NCBI GenBank assembly: GCA_946631535.1
Contig: CAMPAF010000161.1
Location: forward strand, 1 to 6,924
Direction of reading: 5' to 3'
DNA: 6,924 nt
Origin: an uncultured Verrucomicrobiota bacterium
GTDB taxonomy: Bacteria > Verrucomicrobiota > Kiritimatiellia > RFP12 > UBA1067
The notes below the pieces were generated by a model. It saw nothing but the letters and a program-made list of their open reading frames with translations, had not been told where the DNA came from and did no database searches. The translations under genes and the position numbers were made by a program. Shown here piece after piece: positions 5,220 to 6,924 of the stretch (positions within the stretch are counted from its first letter, which is position 1; each line of letters starts with the position of its first letter).

Positions 5220-6924
5220 ATGAAAACAGGACACATGGCATTTCTCATGGCCGGCGCCGCGCTGGCGGTGCAGGGCGCGGAGGTGAAGCTGCCGGGATGG
5301 GACGGCGCGCCCGTCCAGTTCGAGGTGCAGGAGCGCTATCTCGTGCAGAAGGGGAACCGTACGGCGATCGACTTCACCATCGCGGATGACGGCGCGTGGG
5401 CGCCGAGCGGCCCGGCGTCGAACTGCGTGAAGCGGACGGACGAGGAGCAGCCCTACGTGCGCTTCGGCGGCGACGACAAGCACGTGGGGCTCGCGCACGG
5501 CGTCAAGCCGGCGAAGCCCGTGCCGCTGGAGGCGGGCGTCGCCTGCACGCTTGAGGTCGCGGCCCGCGTGGCGCGCGGCACCGACACGCTCATCGTCTAC
5601 ATGAAGGCCTTCGACGCGCAGGGGCGCGACGTGACGGCGTCCACTCCCGCGCCGTCGGGCTGGAGCTATTCGATCTACTCGAAGTGCTACGTGAAGTTCC
5701 AGCTTTCGCTTGACGTCAGCGGTAAGTGGACGACGCTCAAGTTGCCGTTCCGCGTGCCGGATGGCGTGGCGAAGATGACGCCGATGGTCTGCCCGTGGCG
5801 CGGCGGCGGCGCGGACGTGCGCGGGATGCGCATCGTGCAGGGTTCGGTCGTGAAGGCGCGCACGGTCGCCTTCGACGCGCGTACCGAGCCGCGCGCGGGC
5901 GTGACGCGCTTCACCAGTTCCGCCGGCGCGCTGGCGCTGGAGGTGACGGCCGGAGAGGGCGGGGCGTTTGAGGCGGAGGTCCGGGATCTGTCCGTGCCGC
6001 CGAAGCCGCGCGCGCTCGACCTCGTCGTGAATGTCCCGGCGGAGCTGGAGGGGTGGACGTGGCACCGCAACTGGCGCGAGGACTGTAAGATTGCTGCCGA
6101 TTCGGCGTTTATTGATGTGGAGCCGGTGGGCGGGTTTCCCGTCACGCGCTATCCGTTCTCGGCGGTGTCGAAAAACGGCGCGGGATTCATCTTCGGCACG
6201 CCGCTAGACGCGAAGGTGTACGAGAACCGCACCGTCACGGCGAAAGGCGTCACGAGCCGCCTGCCGGTAGGGCTCCTCGCGCGCGGTGCGGGGCTGGGTA
6301 CGCGCGCGCGGTTCCGTTACCTGCTCTTTCCGTTCAAGGGGACGTGGGGCTTCCGCAGCGCGGCGAAAGCGTATTACGCGCGCGAGGCGCACAAGCTGAC
6401 GGCTGCGCCCGCCGGCGCGAAGGAGGGAACGTGGGTATGGCCCATCTGGCCGTCGAAGGGGCCGACGGATCCAGACGACTTCGGGCACACCTTCTGGGAG
6501 GCGCCGTCGTCGATCGAAAAGCATCCCGAGGAAATCCGCCGTGCGCACGAACTGGGAATCGGCGTCTATCCCTACACGGAGGTATGGGGCATGCGTCAGT
6601 ACCTGCCGACGGCCGAGGACGGGTCGCATCCGCCGGTGGCGGCGCGCCTCGCCGAACTGGAAGGGTGGGCGGCGCAAACGAACTCGGGCAAGACGTGGTT
6701 CGACGCCCCGCGCGACGAGGCCGCGCGCGCCTGTCTCAACTCGATGCCGACGAAACCCGACGGCTCCCATGCGTATATTGAGGACCACTACGACAACTGG
6801 TCGACCTGGTGGCGCACGAATCCCGATCCGCGCCTCGCGAAGCCGAACCGCTGCTCGATCTGCTGGGACCACACGCTTGCGCCGCGTCTCGACGACATCG
6901 ATGGCGTGTACCTCGATTCGATCT
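5220..6924 (+). CDS. Secreted putative glycoside hydrolase, TIM-barrel type (3' end outside the window)
   Basis: An open frame without stops from ATG 5220 to the window edge, 568 codons so far. Residues 1 to about 20 look like a Sec signal peptide (hydrophobic core MAFLMAGAALAV, cleavage around 16-20). About 21-200 resembles a jelly-roll carbohydrate-binding module: alternating strands and aromatic residues, including a GKWTTLKLPFRVPDG segment. About 210-400 looks like a second beta-sandwich with WTWHRNW at 279-285, ending in the FRYLLFPFKGTWGFRSAAKA segment commonly seen just before a catalytic barrel. A TIM barrel seems to start at GTWVWPIWP (403-411), continues with GIGVYPYTEVW (446-456) and reaches GVYLDSI at 562-568. 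D566 at a strand end is a candidate catalytic acid by analogy with retaining glycosidases of the GH31/GH36 kind. The exact family is not recognised and the remaining barrel is missing. It is probably an extracytoplasmic polysaccharide-degrading enzyme coexpressed with the beta-helix protein. Confidence 0.8.
   Translation, partial: MKTGHMAFLMAGAALAVQGAEVKLPGWDGAPVQFEVQERYLVQKGNRTAIDFTIADDGAWAPSGPASNCVKRTDEEQPYVRFGGDDKHVGLAHGVKPAKPVPLEAGVACTLEVAARVARGTDTLIVYMKAFDAQGRDVTASTPAPSGWSYSIYSKCYVKFQLSLDVSGKWTTLKLPFRVPDGVAKMTPMVCPWRGGGADVRGMRIVQGSVVKARTVAFDARTEPRAGVTRFTSSAGALALEVTAGEGGAFEAEVRDLSVPPKPRALDLVVNVPAELEGWTWHRNWREDCKIAADSAFIDVEPVGGFPVTRYPFSAVSKNGAGFIFGTPLDAKVYENRTVTAKGVTSRLPVGLLARGAGLGTRARFRYLLFPFKGTWGFRSAAKAYYAREAHKLTAAPAGAKEGTWVWPIWPSKGPTDPDDFGHTFWEAPSSIEKHPEEIRRAHELGIGVYPYTEVWGMRQYLPTAEDGSHPPVAARLAELEGWAAQTNSGKTWFDAPRDEAARACLNSMPTKPDGSHAYIEDHYDNWSTWWRTNPDPRLAKPNRCSICWDHTLAPRLDDIDGVYLDSI

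Noticed and set aside
4875..6065. Long minus-strand open frame across the junction of the beta-helix and glycosidase genes (396 codons)
   Set aside because: Low-complexity Arg/His/Ala-rich translation without recognisable motifs, lying opposite two clear plus-strand genes, so it is a composition artefact.

Overview
The window looks like a carbohydrate-related accessory locus from a GC-rich Gram-negative bacterium. The best guess is the Planctomycetes-Verrucomicrobia-Chlamydiae group (Kiritimatiellota, Lentisphaerota or Verrucomicrobiota). The reasons are the combination of a XylR-like AraC regulator, a secreted cysteine-rich beta-helix protein with FxxN/GGA motifs like those of chlamydial Pmp proteins, a large secreted TIM-barrel protein of unclear glycosidase family, and a Tat-exported phosphoesterase. 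No marker gene is present, so the taxonomy is an inference.

Layout, left to right. Positions 2-61 may hold the last 19 codons of an upstream gene. A 129-base gap (62-190) carries a weak promoter candidate and a perfect 8+8 inverted repeat. Next is a plus-strand Tat-signal calcineurin-like metallophosphoesterase (191-1669). It converges on a minus-strand AraC/XylR-type regulator (2862-1666), and their stop codons overlap. The 146-base gap 2863-3008 is a divergent regulatory region. On the plus side of it lies an apparent two-gene operon: a secreted parallel beta-helix protein (3009-5207) and a secreted putative glycoside hydrolase that runs off the window (5220-6924). The Shine-Dalgarno sequence of the second gene overlaps the stop codon of the first.

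The clearest undescribed element is in 2863-3008. Three copies of an 11-base motif, consensus TGCGYMAAAYA, start at 2894, 2917 and 2940, exactly 23 bases apart. The outermost copy on the regulator side covers the -35 box of a good promoter firing towards the regulator. The opposite copy abuts the poor -35 position of an extended -10 promoter firing towards the beta-helix operon. This is the arrangement expected if the regulator represses itself and activates the operon. The regulator promoter would start transcription only a few bases before its ATG, so the mRNA may be leaderless, which fits the lack of a Shine-Dalgarno sequence there.

Working model (inference): a sugar-sensing regulator controls export of a beta-helix protein and a glycosidase-like enzyme that act together on a polysaccharide outside the cytoplasm. 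The phosphoesterase may or may not belong to the same system; it has its own upstream region and is not cotranscribed with the other genes.
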